A DNA stretch of 6,968 nt from JBOHER01 sp050701115 (GTDB lineage Bacteria > Actinomycetota > Actinomycetes > Mycobacteriales > Pseudonocardiaceae), in NCBI GenBank assembly GCA_050701115.1, contig JBOHER010000469.1, positions 1 through 6,968 of the forward strand, given 5' to 3'. Shown here in pieces: positions 1 to 6,370 of this stretch. Position numbers and translations under genes: made by a program. The notes beneath the pieces are model-generated. The model was not told the origin of the DNA. It saw nothing but the letters and a program-made list of their open reading frames with translations, and searched no databases. Numbering within the stretch: the first letter of the stretch is position 1; each line of letters starts with the position of its first letter.

Positions 1-11
1 CAAGGCCACCT

Positions 12-395
12 TCAGCTCGCCTCCGCCAGCGGCGCCACCACGAATCGGCCCCAGACGATGATGGCGGCGATCCCGCACAATGCGGCATTGATCGGCAGGT
101 TGCTGAACTCCCTGCGCCGGACGTGCAGCAGGCCTGCGAGCACCTGCAGGATGGCGAGCCCGGTCGCGGCCAACGGCGTGAGCACCGGGGCGACACCGGT
201 CAGCCCGGGCAGGATCAGCCCACCGGCGCCCAGTACCTCCACCGCCCCGATGAATTTGATCAACCACTCCGGCAGATCTTCGACGTAGGGCATGGCCGGT
301 TGCAGCTTGGCGCGTGGCTGGATCAGCTTGGCCGAACCCGCACCGAGATAAGCCACCGCGAGAAGACCCTGCAAGATCCACAATGTGATGTTCAC
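12..395 (-). CDS. DoxX-family small integral membrane protein
   Basis: A 127-residue hydrophobic protein from a GTG start at 395. It has about four predicted membrane helices: residues about 3-20, 47-66, 70-87 and 100-119. The N-terminal pattern (ITLWILQGLLAVAYLGAGSAKL) followed by a loop with PYVEDLPEW and then FIGAVEVLGAGGLILP is typical of the DoxX/DoxX-like family. That family consists of small membrane proteins, some linked to thiol or oxidative stress complexes; the role of this member is unknown. The frame stays open upstream to a TTG at 458, but those 21 extra residues are Arg-rich and unlike the family, and the usual family N-terminus (M-N-I/L-x-L-W) fits the GTG at 395. No strong Shine-Dalgarno sequence is visible before either start. 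The gene is transcribed away from the rest of the window, and its downstream neighbour lies outside. I am confident of the family and only moderately confident of the start. Confidence 0.85.
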   Translation of the reverse strand: MNITLWILQGLLAVAYLGAGSAKLIQPRAKLQPAMPYVEDLPEWLIKFIGAVEVLGAGGLILPGLTGVAPVLTPLAATGLAILQVLAGLLHVRRREFSNLPINAALCGIAAIIVWGRFVVAPLAEAS

Positions 396-543
396 CGCGC
401 CTGCCCGTTCCGTGTGTCGTCGAATCCGCCGGAGGTGCGTGATCAAGAGTAGGGCCAACGGGGGCGCGCCGACAGTCGTACCGTGGGTGCTGGGCGAAGG
501 CGAACCGCAGGTTAATTCTGGGTAATCACCCGATCGCTCTTAG

Positions 544-570
544 TTGTCAACGAGAGTTCCGGGCTACTGT
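544..570 (+). promoter_or_regulatory. Weak candidate promoter in the divergent 396-593 intergenic region
   Basis: TTGTCA at 544-549 and TACTGT at 565-570 resemble -35 and -10 boxes, with a short 15-nt spacer. They would place transcription about 17-20 nt before the gene starting at 594. On the other strand the same bases read TTGACA (550 to 545), a perfect -35 box that could serve the DoxX gene, but I see no convincing -10 for it. A small symmetric element, GGGT-AATC-ACCC, lies at 520-531. Nothing else in this roughly 200-bp gap is recognisable. This is pattern matching only. Confidence 0.3.
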
Positions 571-593
571 CGAAAGCGTAAGACTAGAGAACG

Positions 594-1184
594 ATGCGAA
601 TGGTGATGGCAGTGGAAACCGGATCGTTCACTCACGACGGGACACAACCTCCCCCACCGCCCCTGCTCTATCCGGACCCACTGGCCGGCCTCGTCACCGG
701 TGAGAGTTCCGGGGGCACCGACCCGGTCAGCGCGTACAGCGACGAGTTCGATGTGCCCATCGCCAAGCCGGTCGAGATCGACGCCGAAGCGGTGCAGGCG
801 ATGGTGGATGCGGCGTTGGCCGACGAACCGCAGGAGGAGGTCGCGAGTCGGGCCCAGCACGCCGACCCGGCCTACCCTGTCGGATCCGGCCAGCCCTTCC
901 TGCCTGCTCAGCGCGGCCCTTCCGGCCAGGCGATGCCCGGCATGCTGCCGCCGGCACACCGCACCCGGCCCACCGGGCAGCAGGCGTGGCAGGCTCTGCG
1001 GGCGTACCCGCGGCCGGGCGCGCACGGCATTGGTGGTGGGCAACCGCGACTGCCGCTGCGATCCAAGCCGTCGAAGACCTCGACCGGCATCATCGTGGCC
1101 ATCATCCTGCTCGCGGTGTTCGGCCTCATCGCGATCCAGCTGATCGCCGCCGTGATCGAAGGCATTTCCAGCACGTTCGAGTGA
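594..1184 (+). CDS. Hypothetical proline-rich protein with one C-terminal membrane helix
   Basis: A 196-residue protein that I cannot assign to a family. Residues 1-160 are hydrophilic and low in complexity: a proline run at 19-23, an acidic stretch at about 48-83, then a Pro/Gly/Arg-rich linker. Residues about 164-189 form one strongly hydrophobic helix (GIIVAIILLAVFGLIAIQLI), followed by only a short tail. Basic residues just before the helix (R156, K158, K161) predict a cytoplasmic N-terminus, so this would be a tail-anchored-like protein with its bulk in the cytoplasm. ATG codons at 594, 600 and 606 are in frame. The AGAGA at 586-590 is better spaced for the ATG at 600, so the true start may be 6 nt downstream of the one given. 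It lies 68 nt upstream of the MFS/TMK-like gene on the same strand and could share its transcript. No enzyme motif is visible. Confidence 0.7.
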   Translation: MRMVMAVETGSFTHDGTQPPPPPLLYPDPLAGLVTGESSGGTDPVSAYSDEFDVPIAKPVEIDAEAVQAMVDAALADEPQEEVASRAQHADPAYPVGSGQPFLPAQRGPSGQAMPGMLPPAHRTRPTGQQAWQALRAYPRPGAHGIGGGQPRLPLRSKPSKTSTGIIVAIILLAVFGLIAIQLIAAVIEGISSTFE

Positions 1185-1242
1185 CCCGCGCAACATTCCG
1201 GCCCGCCGGTCCGCGGGGTGTGGCACAACCGTGTCGGCCTGC

Positions 1243-1246
1243 GGAG
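1243..1246 (+). promoter_or_regulatory. Shine-Dalgarno GGAG supporting a TTG start at 1253
   Basis: GGAG at 1243-1246 lies 6 nt before a TTG at 1253 in frame with the MFS/TMK-like fusion. It is the best-spaced ribosome site near the 5' end of that gene. The later GTG codons at 1301 and 1319 have poorer upstream sites; GTGGAG at 1301-1306 is 12 nt from 1319. The choice remains open because conserved sequence begins only at about codon 43 from this TTG. Confidence 0.4.
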
Positions 1247-1252
1247 TTACCC

Positions 1253-3397
1253 TTGCGCAATGCGACGTCCGAGGACGGTCGGCGTACGGATCGAAACGGG
1301 GTGGAGCTCATCGTCGGGGTGACAGGTGCGGGAGACGCCTCCGGCGCGCTCGCGCCGGCGGCCTCGAATGCCTCGACCGTGTACCGGGCGCGCAGGGTCC
1401 TGGCCATCAAGCCGTTCCGCAGGCTGTGGGGCGTCACCTACCTGTGCAGTACGGCTGACTGGCTGGCGCTGCTCGCGCTGACCGGCCTGGTCACCAAGCT
1501 CATCGAGAACTACGCGGCCCAGAACTTCGCCTTCACCGGCGTGGTGCTCACCTTGCTGCTGCCCGGTCTGGTGTTCGCCCCGCTGGGTGGAGTGCTGGCC
1601 GACCGGTTCGACCGCAGAAAAGTCATGGTGGTAGCCGACGTCTTCCGCTGTGGCCTGCTGCTGTCCATCGCCTTCGTCGGCACGCTGCCGTGGTTGTTCG
1701 CCGCGACCTTCCTGGTCGGTTTCTTCTCCATGCTGTGGATTCCGTCCAAGGACGCCGCCGTCCCCAACCTGTTGCGCAGGCCCGACCAGGTCGAGACGGC
1801 CAATCAGCTCGGCATGGTGATGACCTACGGCCTCGCCGTGGTCACCGGCGCCGGCTTCTACGCGGTGATCACCGGTATCGGGCCGACGCTCAATCTGCCT
1901 GCTGGCTTCTTCGGCGAACTCGGCTTCGCCAAGGTCGTCGTGATCATCAACGGCCTGCTCTATCTCGCCAGCGCGATCTTGATCGCGACCCGGATCCCCG
2001 AACTGTCCCGGCGCAACGTGCACCAGGTGCCGCGCGAACACTCGGTGCCGAAACCTGCTGACGGCTCGTCGTCGGGTCTGCTCAACATGATCCGGGACGG
2101 CATCAAGTACGTGCGCAGCACCAAGTTGGTGCGGGGGCTGTTGATCGGCATGCTCGGGGCGTTCGCCGCGGGTGGGGCGGTGATCGGCTCGTCGAAGCCC
2201 TACTCCAACAGCCTGCTCGCCGGTGAGTCCGCGTTCGGCCTGCTCTTCGTCGCCGTCTTTCTCGGGTTGGCGCTGGGCATGGCGTCGGCGCCCAAGCTGG
2301 CTCATCGGCTTCCGCACGACCGGCTGTTCGGCATCGCGATCGTGTCCGCTGGGCTGACGCTGATCGTGGTGGCGCTCGCTCCGCACCTCATGGTGGCGTT
2401 GGCCGCGGTGGCGCTGGTCGGCGCCTGCGCCGGGGTCGCGTTCCTGACCGGTGTGACGATCATCGGCACGCAGGTCGACGACGCGATCAGGGGACGCATC
2501 AATTCGATCTACCAGTCCCTGATGAAGATCATCCTGGGTGGCTCGCTGGCCGCCGTGCCGCTGCTCATCGGGTTGGTCCGGCCACGCACCATCACCGTGT
2601 TCGGCAATGTGATGATCATCGACGGCACCCGTCCGGTGCTCATGGGTGGTGGGGTGCTCGCCGCGCTGGTCGGGGTCGCCGCCTACCGGCTGATGGACTC
2701 CCGGCGCACCGAGCCGATCCTGGTCGATCTGCGCAACGCGTTGCGGCGTCGTCCGCGCCGGGTCAACGGCCTGCTGATCGCGGTGGAGGGCACCACGGCG
2801 ACGGACACCGCGACCCAGGCGGCGAAGCTGGCCGAGTGGTTGCGGACGGGGGCCCGACCGGTCTCGCTGGCGACCGACCCCGCGCTGGACGACCAGCGGC
2901 TGGCCGCGCTGCTGTCCGGCGCCTCGCTGACCGGGGCGCGGGCGCAGGCGCTCGCCGCCGCCGCGGTGCGCGCCGACATCGTCGAGCGCGACGTCCGGCC
3001 CGCACTGGACGGTGGTGCGATCGTGGTGATGGAGCGTTTCGTCGACTCGCCGCTGGCCCATCTGTCCGCGGTGGCCGGCCTGGACTCCGGCGAGCTGGAA
3101 GGGCTCGCCGACTGGGCCACCGGCAGCCTCCGCCCCGACGTCACGATCTTGCTGGACACCGATCCAGGTCCGACTCCGCAGGTCAGCGGTGCGGTTACCG
3201 CCGAGGGTGAGTGGCGGGTGAAGGCGTTGCTGAGCGAGATGGCCGCCGCCGACCCGGATCGCTATGTGGTGGTGGATGCCGACGGCGATCCGAACGCGGT
3301 GGCCGAGCGGGTGCGGACCGCCGTCGAGGCGGCTTTGGTCGGCAGGGGAAGTCGGCTGGTGCCTGCTACCGCGGAGGCCGCGGGGGCGCGTTCGTGA
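1253..3397 (+). CDS. MFS transporter fused to a degenerate thymidylate kinase-like domain
   Basis: From the TTG at 1253 the product is 714 residues; GTG starts at 1301 or 1319 would give 698 or 692. Residues about 55-482 form an MFS domain with 12 probable helices, including the motif-A signature GGVLADRFDRRK at 112-123. A short basic linker (RRRPRRVNG, 498-506) leads to a TMK-like domain at about 505-695. That domain aligns in register with dTMP kinase: GLLIAVEG at the first strand, RPALDGGAIVVMERFVDS at the DRY region, PDVTILLDTDP, and DPDRYVVVDA near the end. Key residues are changed. Where the P-loop should read G-x-D-G-x-G-K-S/T-T there is TTATDTAT at 514-521, with Thr519 in the place of the catalytic Lys. 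The R-E-P-G motif is T-D-P-A at 541-544, DRY is ERF at 594-596, and the LID segment at about 639-653 has no arginine. MFS-dTMP kinase fusions are known in actinobacteria such as Streptomyces. This copy is probably not an active kinase, so the label thymidylate kinase would mislead. The transported substrate is unknown. Its stop overlaps the holB start. Confidence 0.85.
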   Translation: MRNATSEDGRRTDRNGVELIVGVTGAGDASGALAPAASNASTVYRARRVLAIKPFRRLWGVTYLCSTADWLALLALTGLVTKLIENYAAQNFAFTGVVLTLLLPGLVFAPLGGVLADRFDRRKVMVVADVFRCGLLLSIAFVGTLPWLFAATFLVGFFSMLWIPSKDAAVPNLLRRPDQVETANQLGMVMTYGLAVVTGAGFYAVITGIGPTLNLPAGFFGELGFAKVVVIINGLLYLASAILIATRIPELSRRNVHQVPREHSVPKPADGSSSGLLNMIRDGIKYVRSTKLVRGLLIGMLGAFAAGGAVIGSSKPYSNSLLAGESAFGLLFVAVFLGLALGMASAPKLAHRLPHDRLFGIAIVSAGLTLIVVALAPHLMVALAAVALVGACAGVAFLTGVTIIGTQVDDAIRGRINSIYQSLMKIILGGSLAAVPLLIGLVRPRTITVFGNVMIIDGTRPVLMGGGVLAALVGVAAYRLMDSRRTEPILVDLRNALRRRPRRVNGLLIAVEGTTATDTATQAAKLAEWLRTGARPVSLATDPALDDQRLAALLSGASLTGARAQALAAAAVRADIVERDVRPALDGGAIVVMERFVDSPLAHLSAVAGLDSGELEGLADWATGSLRPDVTILLDTDPGPTPQVSGAVTAEGEWRVKALLSEMAAADPDRYVVVDADGDPNAVAERVRTAVEAALVGRGSRLVPATAEAAGARS
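1341..1358. repeat. Perfect 8-bp inverted repeat early in the MFS/TMK-like gene
   Basis: CCGGCGCG at 1341-1348 and CGCGCCGG at 1351-1358 are separated by CT. In RNA the two arms would pair, though a 2-nt loop would open the innermost pair. The repeat lies about 20-40 nt after the alternative GTG starts and encodes a Gly/Ala/Pro-rich stretch. It may affect translation initiation, or it may simply reflect GC-rich composition. Confidence 0.4.
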
Positions 3398-4653
3398 GTG
3401 CGGTCGCGGCAGGCACGGTGTGGTCCCAGTTGGTCGGGCAGGAGCCCGCGATCGAGACATTGTCGGCTGCCGTCAGCGACCCCGACGCGATGACCCACGC
3501 GTGGCTGTTCACCGGGCCGCCCGGCTCTGGGCGTTCGGTCGCCGCCCGAACCTTCGCCGCCGCGTTGCAGTGCGGCGAGCGGCACGGCTGCGCCGAGTGC
3601 GCGGGCTGCCGGACCGCGTTGGCGGGTACGCACGCTGATGTGCACCTCGTGGTGCCCGAGGGGCTGTCGATCTCGGTCGCGGAGATGCGGGCGCTCGTGC
3701 AGACCGCTGCCCGGCGGCCGACCACGGGGCACTGGCAGGTGGTGATCGTCGCCGATGCTGATCGATTGACCGAGGGTGCGTCCAACGCGCTGCTCAAAGC
3801 CGTCGAGGAGCCGCCGGAGCGCACGGTTTTCCTGCTGTGCGCCCCGTCCGATCACCCCGAGGACGTTTCGGTGACCATCCGGTCTCGATGCAGGCTGGTC
3901 ACGTTGCGCACGCCTCCGCAGGAGGCGATCTCGCGGGTGCTGACCGAGCGGGACGGGGTCGATCCGGATAGGGCCGAGTGGGCGGCCTCGGTATGCGGTG
4001 GCCACATCGGCCGCGCGCGCAGGTTGGCCACCGATCCGGCCGCTCGTGGGCGCCGCGCCGAGGTGCTGCGTATTCCGGTCACCTTGCGCAGGCCGTCTGA
4101 CGTGTTCGCGTGCGCCGATGTGCTGATCCGCGCCGCCGAGGCGGACGCGACCGAGGAGAGCATGGCGCGCGATGAGACCGAGCGCGCCGAACTGCGCACC
4201 GCGATGGGTGGCGACGGCACCGGCAAGGGGGTCGCCTCCGCGAAGCGGGCCGCCGAGGCAGCGGTCAGGCAATTGGAGAAGCGGCAGAAGTCGCGCGCTA
4301 CCCGAACCCAGCGCGACACGCTCGACCTGGCCTTGGTCGACCTGGCGGGTTTCTACCGCGATGTGCTGGTCGCGGGCGCGCTCGGGGAGACCGGGGCGAC
4401 GCTGATCCATCCTGACCACGCCGAGCACAGCCGAGCGGCGGCGGGTCGATGGAGCCAGGAGACCACACTGCGCAGGCTGGAAGCGGTGCTGGCCTGCCGG
4501 GAGGCCATCGGATGGAACGTCAAGCCGCGCATCGCGGTGGAAGCGATGGTCGCCTCGCTCGCCGAGGCGATCTCGGCTACCGACGCGGGTGTGGCGATGG
4601 CTTCACCGGCTGCTTCGGACTGGCGAACGCCGCGACCAGCACGACGCCGATGA
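3394..4653 (+). CDS. holB: DNA polymerase III subunit delta-prime (clamp loader)
   Basis: A 419-residue protein from the GTG at 3394. It is a cytoplasmic subunit of the clamp loader that places the beta sliding clamp on primed DNA. The AAA+ module is clear. VWSQLVGQEPAIETL opens it, and GPPGSGRS at 41-48 is the P-loop position, with Arg47 instead of Lys, as expected of delta-prime, which is a non-hydrolysing stator. Four cysteines, Cys60, 66, 69 and 72, form the zinc module. VVIVADADRLTEGASNALLKAVEEPP at about 116-141 is the Walker B/sensor region (split here as ADADRLTEG and ASNALLKAVEEPP). Ser-Arg-Cys at 164-166 is the conserved SRC motif that supplies the arginine finger. The C-terminal half has a basic helix (KRQKSRATRTQRD) before LDLALVDLAGFYRDVLV, the collar domain. 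Length is close to the roughly 400 residues usual in actinobacteria. The GTG overlaps the upstream stop (GTGA), indicating translational coupling. The last 77 bp overlap the convergent gene and encode a variable Pro/Arg-rich tail. Confidence 0.93.
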   Translation: MSAVAAGTVWSQLVGQEPAIETLSAAVSDPDAMTHAWLFTGPPGSGRSVAARTFAAALQCGERHGCAECAGCRTALAGTHADVHLVVPEGLSISVAEMRALVQTAARRPTTGHWQVVIVADADRLTEGASNALLKAVEEPPERTVFLLCAPSDHPEDVSVTIRSRCRLVTLRTPPQEAISRVLTERDGVDPDRAEWAASVCGGHIGRARRLATDPAARGRRAEVLRIPVTLRRPSDVFACADVLIRAAEADATEESMARDETERAELRTAMGGDGTGKGVASAKRAAEAAVRQLEKRQKSRATRTQRDTLDLALVDLAGFYRDVLVAGALGETGATLIHPDHAEHSRAAAGRWSQETTLRRLEAVLACREAIGWNVKPRIAVEAMVASLAEAISATDAGVAMASPAASDWRTPRPARRR

Positions 4654-6136
4654 GCAGGGCCGCTGTGCCCGCCAAGAGCATGGGCACCGAAGCGTACGCA
4701 GCGCCGGGTGGCGGCAGAACCCTCGCAACGGCCCCGGACTGCTCGCGGCCAGGCGAGGGCGCAGTGGCACCGCAGAGCACGCCGCCCGCTGGCGCGTAAG
4801 CGTGGGCGACCTGGTCGCCGACCGAAATCTGCGCCAGCGCGGACGGCAGGTTCGCACCTTGCTCGCCCAACGCGTCGGCCAGCGCCTCGGTCGGCAGCAA
4901 CTGCACGTCGAGCAGCCGCGCGGATGCGCCGAGCTGGTGGCCCCGGTAGGGCGTCGTCGCGTCGGCGGCCCGCTTGTCCAGCCCGCCGACGCTCAGCCGG
5001 AGCACGAACAGGTCGGCGACATTGTCCAGCTGTTCATCGCTGAGCCGCTCCGTGCCACCCTCGCGTTTCTCGCCTACCCCGCCGACGATCGGCTGCGCCG
5101 TGAACTCCGCCGCGTCCTCGAAGCCTTTCGTCGGGATCCCGATGGGCACATCCTCGCTGGGGTTCGCGGCATCGAGCACGAACAGCTCCTGCTTGCCCCG
5201 CTTCACCTCGAGCTCGGGCACCCGGTAGCTGACCTTCGACGTGCGCTCATCCCCGGTGGAGGTCACCGTGAGTTCGGGCCGTTTGGTGACGGTGATGGTC
5301 ATCCCGAGCGGGGAGCCCTGCAGCAGGTTGATGGCGCTCGTGTCGAGCGTTGAGGTGGACGCGACCGATTTGCCTTCGCTGCCGCGCTGGTCCGCCACTC
5401 GCACGGTCGAGCGGGTGGACAGCGTCTTCGGCAGGCTCACCAGCGATCCGTCGCCGTTTGCGCTGGGCTCGGCGCCTGCCAGCAGTCCGCCGAGGGTGCC
5501 GAGGTCGCCGCCCGGTGTGAAGCCGTCGGCGCGGGGCACCCGCAGATCGCGCATCGGCAGGTTGGGCAGGGTCGGCACGGCGTTGCCCATCGCCAGGCTC
5601 CTCGCCTCCGTGCTGGACTCGGCGATGATGTCCACGCACGGCCCCTGGGTCGGACTCCAGCGGGCGTGCACGCTGCCCCGCATGCCGGTGGCGCGCACCA
5701 GATCGTCCAGGGGCGACTCTGGCCGTGGCAACTCCCCGGCCGATGGCTTGTCGTTGTCCGGCATGGCTGTCTGCAGCAGGGTGCCCGGTGGCGTTCGCGC
5801 TTCGGCGCCGACCGAGCCGCCGAACGGAGCGGCCTTGGCTATAGCGCGCTCATAGTGGTACGGCGTTTCCGAGTCGGCTTCGGCAATGGCCAATCCGAAG
5901 GCGCCCTCATACGCCGTTGTCGCGGGCAGACCCTCCGCGAAGCCGGGCAGGATGGAGTTGGGCGGGACCGAGTCGGGCAGCAGCCGCAGCATCACGAGTG
6001 CTGCGCCCGCGTCGCCGACGGCCCGGCCGTCCAGGTCCGACTCGGCGTCCTGTGCCAGCGCCGGAGCGGCCCAGACGCCCAGCGCGGCCGCCGTCACAGG
6101 CAGCGCCAGCGCGCGGGCCAAACGGCTCATCGGCAC
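4577..6136 (-). CDS. Secreted, C-terminally membrane-anchored protein of unknown function
   Basis: A 519-residue protein. The GTG at 6136 is preferred because GGAGG lies 6 nt before it; the ATG at 6130 (residue 3) would be 12 nt away. Residues 1-28 form a classic signal peptide: basic MSRLAR, a hydrophobic core, then ALA before Q29. Residues about 484-505 form a second hydrophobic helix (VPMLLAGTAALLIGVVLVAA) followed by a basic tail (PKQPVKPSPHPRR), so the bulk should be outside with a short cytoplasmic end. The outside part contains exactly two cysteines, Cys167 and Cys455, which could form one long-range disulfide. It also has alternating hydrophobic stretches suggesting beta structure, for example MTITVTKRPELTVTSTG (279-295) and YRVPELEVKRGKQELFVLD (304-322). 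A proline-rich stalk (about 458-478) precedes the anchor. There is no sortase motif or recognisable enzyme site. I do not recognise the family. The gene is convergent with holB and ends inside it by 77 bp. It runs away from the tRNA gene. Confidence 0.85.
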   Translation of the reverse strand: MPMSRLARALALPVTAAALGVWAAPALAQDAESDLDGRAVGDAGAALVMLRLLPDSVPPNSILPGFAEGLPATTAYEGAFGLAIAEADSETPYHYERAIAKAAPFGGSVGAEARTPPGTLLQTAMPDNDKPSAGELPRPESPLDDLVRATGMRGSVHARWSPTQGPCVDIIAESSTEARSLAMGNAVPTLPNLPMRDLRVPRADGFTPGGDLGTLGGLLAGAEPSANGDGSLVSLPKTLSTRSTVRVADQRGSEGKSVASTSTLDTSAINLLQGSPLGMTITVTKRPELTVTSTGDERTSKVSYRVPELEVKRGKQELFVLDAANPSEDVPIGIPTKGFEDAAEFTAQPIVGGVGEKREGGTERLSDEQLDNVADLFVLRLSVGGLDKRAADATTPYRGHQLGASARLLDVQLLPTEALADALGEQGANLPSALAQISVGDQVAHAYAPAGGVLCGATAPSPGREQSGAVARVLPPPGAAYASVPMLLAGTAALLIGVVLVAAFASPKQPVKPSPHPRR

Positions 6137-6142
6137 CGTTGT

Positions 6143-6147
6143 CCTCC
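6143..6147 (-). promoter_or_regulatory. Shine-Dalgarno GGAGG of the secreted protein gene
   Basis: GGAGG (read on the minus strand, 6147 to 6143) is followed after 6 nt by GTG at 6136. This is the strongest ribosome site in the window and favours the GTG over the ATG two codons later. The difference would add two residues to the signal peptide. Confidence 0.7.
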
Positions 6148-6177
6148 AACCAGCGCGGTGTGGATCTGCTGCCGTTC

Positions 6178-6183
6178 AGCTTA
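6178..6183 (-). promoter_or_regulatory. Candidate -10 box for the secreted protein gene
   Basis: TAAGCT on the minus strand fits the actinobacterial TANNNT pattern for a -10 box and would start transcription about 35 nt upstream of the GTG at 6136. No matching -35 box is seen. The call rests on one six-base motif. Confidence 0.25.
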
Positions 6184-6229
6184 GGTGTCGACGGCGGTAG
6201 GGGCTGGGTGTGCGGCGAACCGTGACCGC

Positions 6230-6235
6230 TACACT
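6230..6235 (+). promoter_or_regulatory. Candidate -10 box for tRNA-Thr
   Basis: TACACT fits TANNNT and would place the transcription start at about 6242, some 6 nt before the mature tRNA 5' end. Such a short leader is common for single tRNA genes in actinobacteria. No clear -35 element is visible about 17 nt upstream. The rest of the 6137-6247 gap holds only this box and the boxes of the divergent gene. Confidence 0.4.
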
Positions 6236-6247
6236 GACCTGGTTGTT

Positions 6248-6321
6248 GCCGCCTTAGCTCAGTCGGCCAGAGCGGTTCACTCGTAATGAACAGGTCAGGG
6301 GTTCGATTCCCCTAGGCGGCT
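6248..6321 (+). tRNA. tRNA-Thr, anticodon CGT
   Basis: A complete 74-nt cloverleaf. The acceptor GCCGCCT (6248-6254) pairs with AGGCGGC (6314-6320), with discriminator T6321. The D stem is GCTC/GAGC. The anticodon stem GTTCA/TGAAC encloses the loop CTCGTAA, with anticodon CGT at 6282-6284, reading the threonine codon ACG. The T stem AGGGG/CCCCT has the loop TTCGATT. The 3' CCA is not encoded (TCGC follows), so it must be added after transcription, as is usual in actinobacteria. The tRNA 3' end faces integrase debris about 80 bp away, so this gene is a likely integration target. Confidence 0.97.
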
Positions 6322-6327
6322 CGCAGG

Positions 6328-6363
6328 TCAGGCCCCCATTCGCACACGCGGATGGGGGCCTGA
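6328..6363. terminator. Long perfect hairpin after tRNA-Thr (probable intrinsic terminator)
   Basis: Sixteen base pairs (one of them G-T) close a 4-nt ACAC loop at 6344-6347. The arms begin TCAGGCCCCCAT (6328-6339) and end ATGGGGGCCTGA (6352-6363). The hairpin starts 6 nt after the tRNA, where a terminator is expected. There is no T-tract on either side, so it is of the U-less type described in actinobacteria. Because it is symmetric, it could also stop transcription coming from the integrase side. Confidence 0.75.
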
Positions 6364-6370
6364 TCCTTGC

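Noticed and set aside
552..713. 12-bp direct repeat GAGAGTTCCGGG at 552-563 and 702-713
   Set aside because: One or two exact 12-bp repeats are expected by chance in about 7 kb, more so in GC-rich DNA. One copy is inside a coding region and no symmetry was seen.
564..1226. 220-residue open frame on the minus strand opposite the proline-rich protein gene
   Set aside because: It is mostly Arg/Gly/His-rich shadow sequence. The plus frame has a credible membrane helix and better third-position bias, though that gene is itself not recognised, so some doubt remains.
986..1252. Upstream extension of the MFS/TMK-like frame to 986
   Set aside because: The extra residues overlap the preceding gene, are low in complexity, and lose the third-position G/C bias. 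A better start with GGAG lies at 1253.
1247..3460. 737-residue open frame on the minus strand, antisense to the MFS/TMK-like gene
   Set aside because: It is a composition shadow: rich in His, Gln, Arg, Asp and Gly with no hydrophobic core or motif, while the plus strand encodes recognisable domains throughout.
3514..3537. Arg in place of the P-loop Lys in holB as a possible defect
   Set aside because: Delta-prime subunits are non-hydrolysing members of the clamp loader and commonly lack a canonical P-loop, so this is normal for the family.
3262..4428. 388-residue open frame on the minus strand across holB
   Set aside because: It is antisense to a well-supported holB, low in complexity and Arg/Gly-rich, with no family resemblance.
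4589..5353. 254-residue plus-strand open frame within the secreted-protein gene
   Set aside because: It is antisense shadow, Arg-rich with no domain. The minus frame has a signal peptide and an anchor.
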